From positions 124,001-188,000 of the forward strand of contig NZ_OBMU01000001.1 in the NCBI RefSeq assembly GCF_900218065.1: 64,000 nt of DNA. Reading direction: 5' to 3'. This DNA is from Novosphingobium sp. Chol11. GTDB lineage: Bacteria; Pseudomonadota; Alphaproteobacteria; Sphingomonadales; Sphingomonadaceae. The position numbers were made by a program, and so were the translations under genes. Under the pieces are notes generated by a model that made no database searches, was not told the DNA's origin, and saw nothing but the letters and a program-made list of their open reading frames with translations. Positions 63,699-64,000 of this stretch are shown in pieces (positions within the stretch are counted from its first letter, which is position 1; the number at the start of each line of letters is the position of its first letter).

Positions 63699-64000
63699 CT
63701 AACCCAACATCCGCCGCAGCACGTCATCCTTCAGGATGACGTGATGGCGCAGCGCCGCCGCGACATGCAGGATGAGGAGGGCGATCCAGGCGAAGGCGAA
63801 TATCTCATGCGCTTCGGCGGAAAAGCCGACGATCGCATCATCCTTCGTGACCGCGAACTTCGGCACGTCGAACAGAAAGAACCAGTTCAGCGGATATCTC
63901 CCGGCAGAACTCATGATCCAGCCGGTCAGCGGCACCAGCAGCATGAAGCCGTAGAAGCTGTAGTGCGTAACCTTCGCGGCCAGCCTTTCCCAGGCGGGCA
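63699..64000 (-). CDS. cybB: Cytochrome b561 family protein (C-terminal part)
   Basis: The gene runs off the window; only its last 100 codons are present. The visible part reads PAWERLAAKVTHYSFYGFMLLVPLTGWIMSSAG, with a heme-ligand His in VTHYSFYG, then KDDAIVGFSAEAHEIFAFAWIALLILHVAAALRHHVILKDDVLRRML, with the later heme-ligand His residues. This is the YceJ/CybB-type di-heme b561 plan with membrane helices near both segments. An ATG at 63944 is internal, not the start. It is convergent with ubiH. Confidence 0.88.
   Translation of the reverse strand, partial: PAWERLAAKVTHYSFYGFMLLVPLTGWIMSSAGRYPLNWFFLFDVPKFAVTKDDAIVGFSAEAHEIFAFAWIALLILHVAAALRHHVILKDDVLRRMLG

Overview
The window is a 64 kb stretch of a high-GC alphaproteobacterial chromosome. 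Gene content points to a sphingomonad (Sphingomonadaceae, Sphingobium/Sphingomonas-like). The signs are a class-2 (GCS2-type) GshA, the DUF721-DsbA-Smc cluster beside mutY, a Rrf2-led suf operon, a Psp system with its own PspF, a large TonB receptor with an alanine-rich leader, and many short palindromic repeats of the kind common in sphingomonads. Coding density is very high and stop/start overlaps of ATGA type are frequent. I see no rRNA, tRNA, CRISPR array, prophage or classical insertion sequence.

Layout. 1-8.3 kb: ruvB (first codons only), ruvA, a ClpP-like protein, a DUF1345 gene broken by one in-frame TAG, an isoprenylcysteine-methyltransferase-like membrane protein, gshA, rsmE, ubiA and a phospholipase D. 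8.4-18.8 kb: smc, two DsbA-like proteins and DUF721 on the minus strand; mutY, nudC, pmbA/tldE and an inositol-phosphatase-like gene on the plus strand; then a membrane-anchored helix-hairpin-helix protein. 18.9-32.2 kb: purD and xseA back to back, DUF2093, an M23 peptidase, a TonB receptor, clpB, an M16 double protease and a small unknown. 32.2-37.4 kb: a MarR-controlled tripartite efflux operon (marR, aaeB, aaeX, aaeA, outer-membrane factor). 37.4-42.2 kb: the Tol-Pal operon on the minus strand (ybgC, tolQ, tolR, tolA, tolB, pal). 42.4-47.1 kb: 3-hydroxyacyl-CoA dehydrogenase, pspF divergent from pspABC plus a PspB-like small protein, a SufE-like gene and a lipoprotein. 47.1-51.3 kb: ggt, pyrD and an AraC regulator. 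51.3-58.1 kb: the Fe-S assembly operon rrf2-sufB-[DUF559 cassette]-unknown-sufC-sufD-sufS-sufT-sufA. 58.1-64 kb: an epimerase-like gene, EamA exporter, threonine aldolase, ilvE, ubiH and a partial cytochrome b561.

The most unusual feature is the set of paired palindromic repeats (REPIN-like inverted pairs), which fall into at least four sequence families and are concentrated in the suf operon. One pair forms 37-38 bp terminal inverted repeats around a complete DUF559 (PD-(D/E)XK-like) endonuclease gene inserted between sufB and the next gene. The insert is bounded by TTGAG direct repeats exactly 500 bp apart. The same repeat architecture, without the nuclease, sits between sufT and sufA. Other families lie between sufC and sufD, where a 34-codon bridging frame keeps ATGA overlaps at both ends, and inside the sufS N-terminus, where the repeat is translated. 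Three of the four suf insertions therefore preserve stop/start overlap with the neighbouring genes. This looks like a nuclease-associated repeat system with non-autonomous copies, tolerated inside an essential operon.
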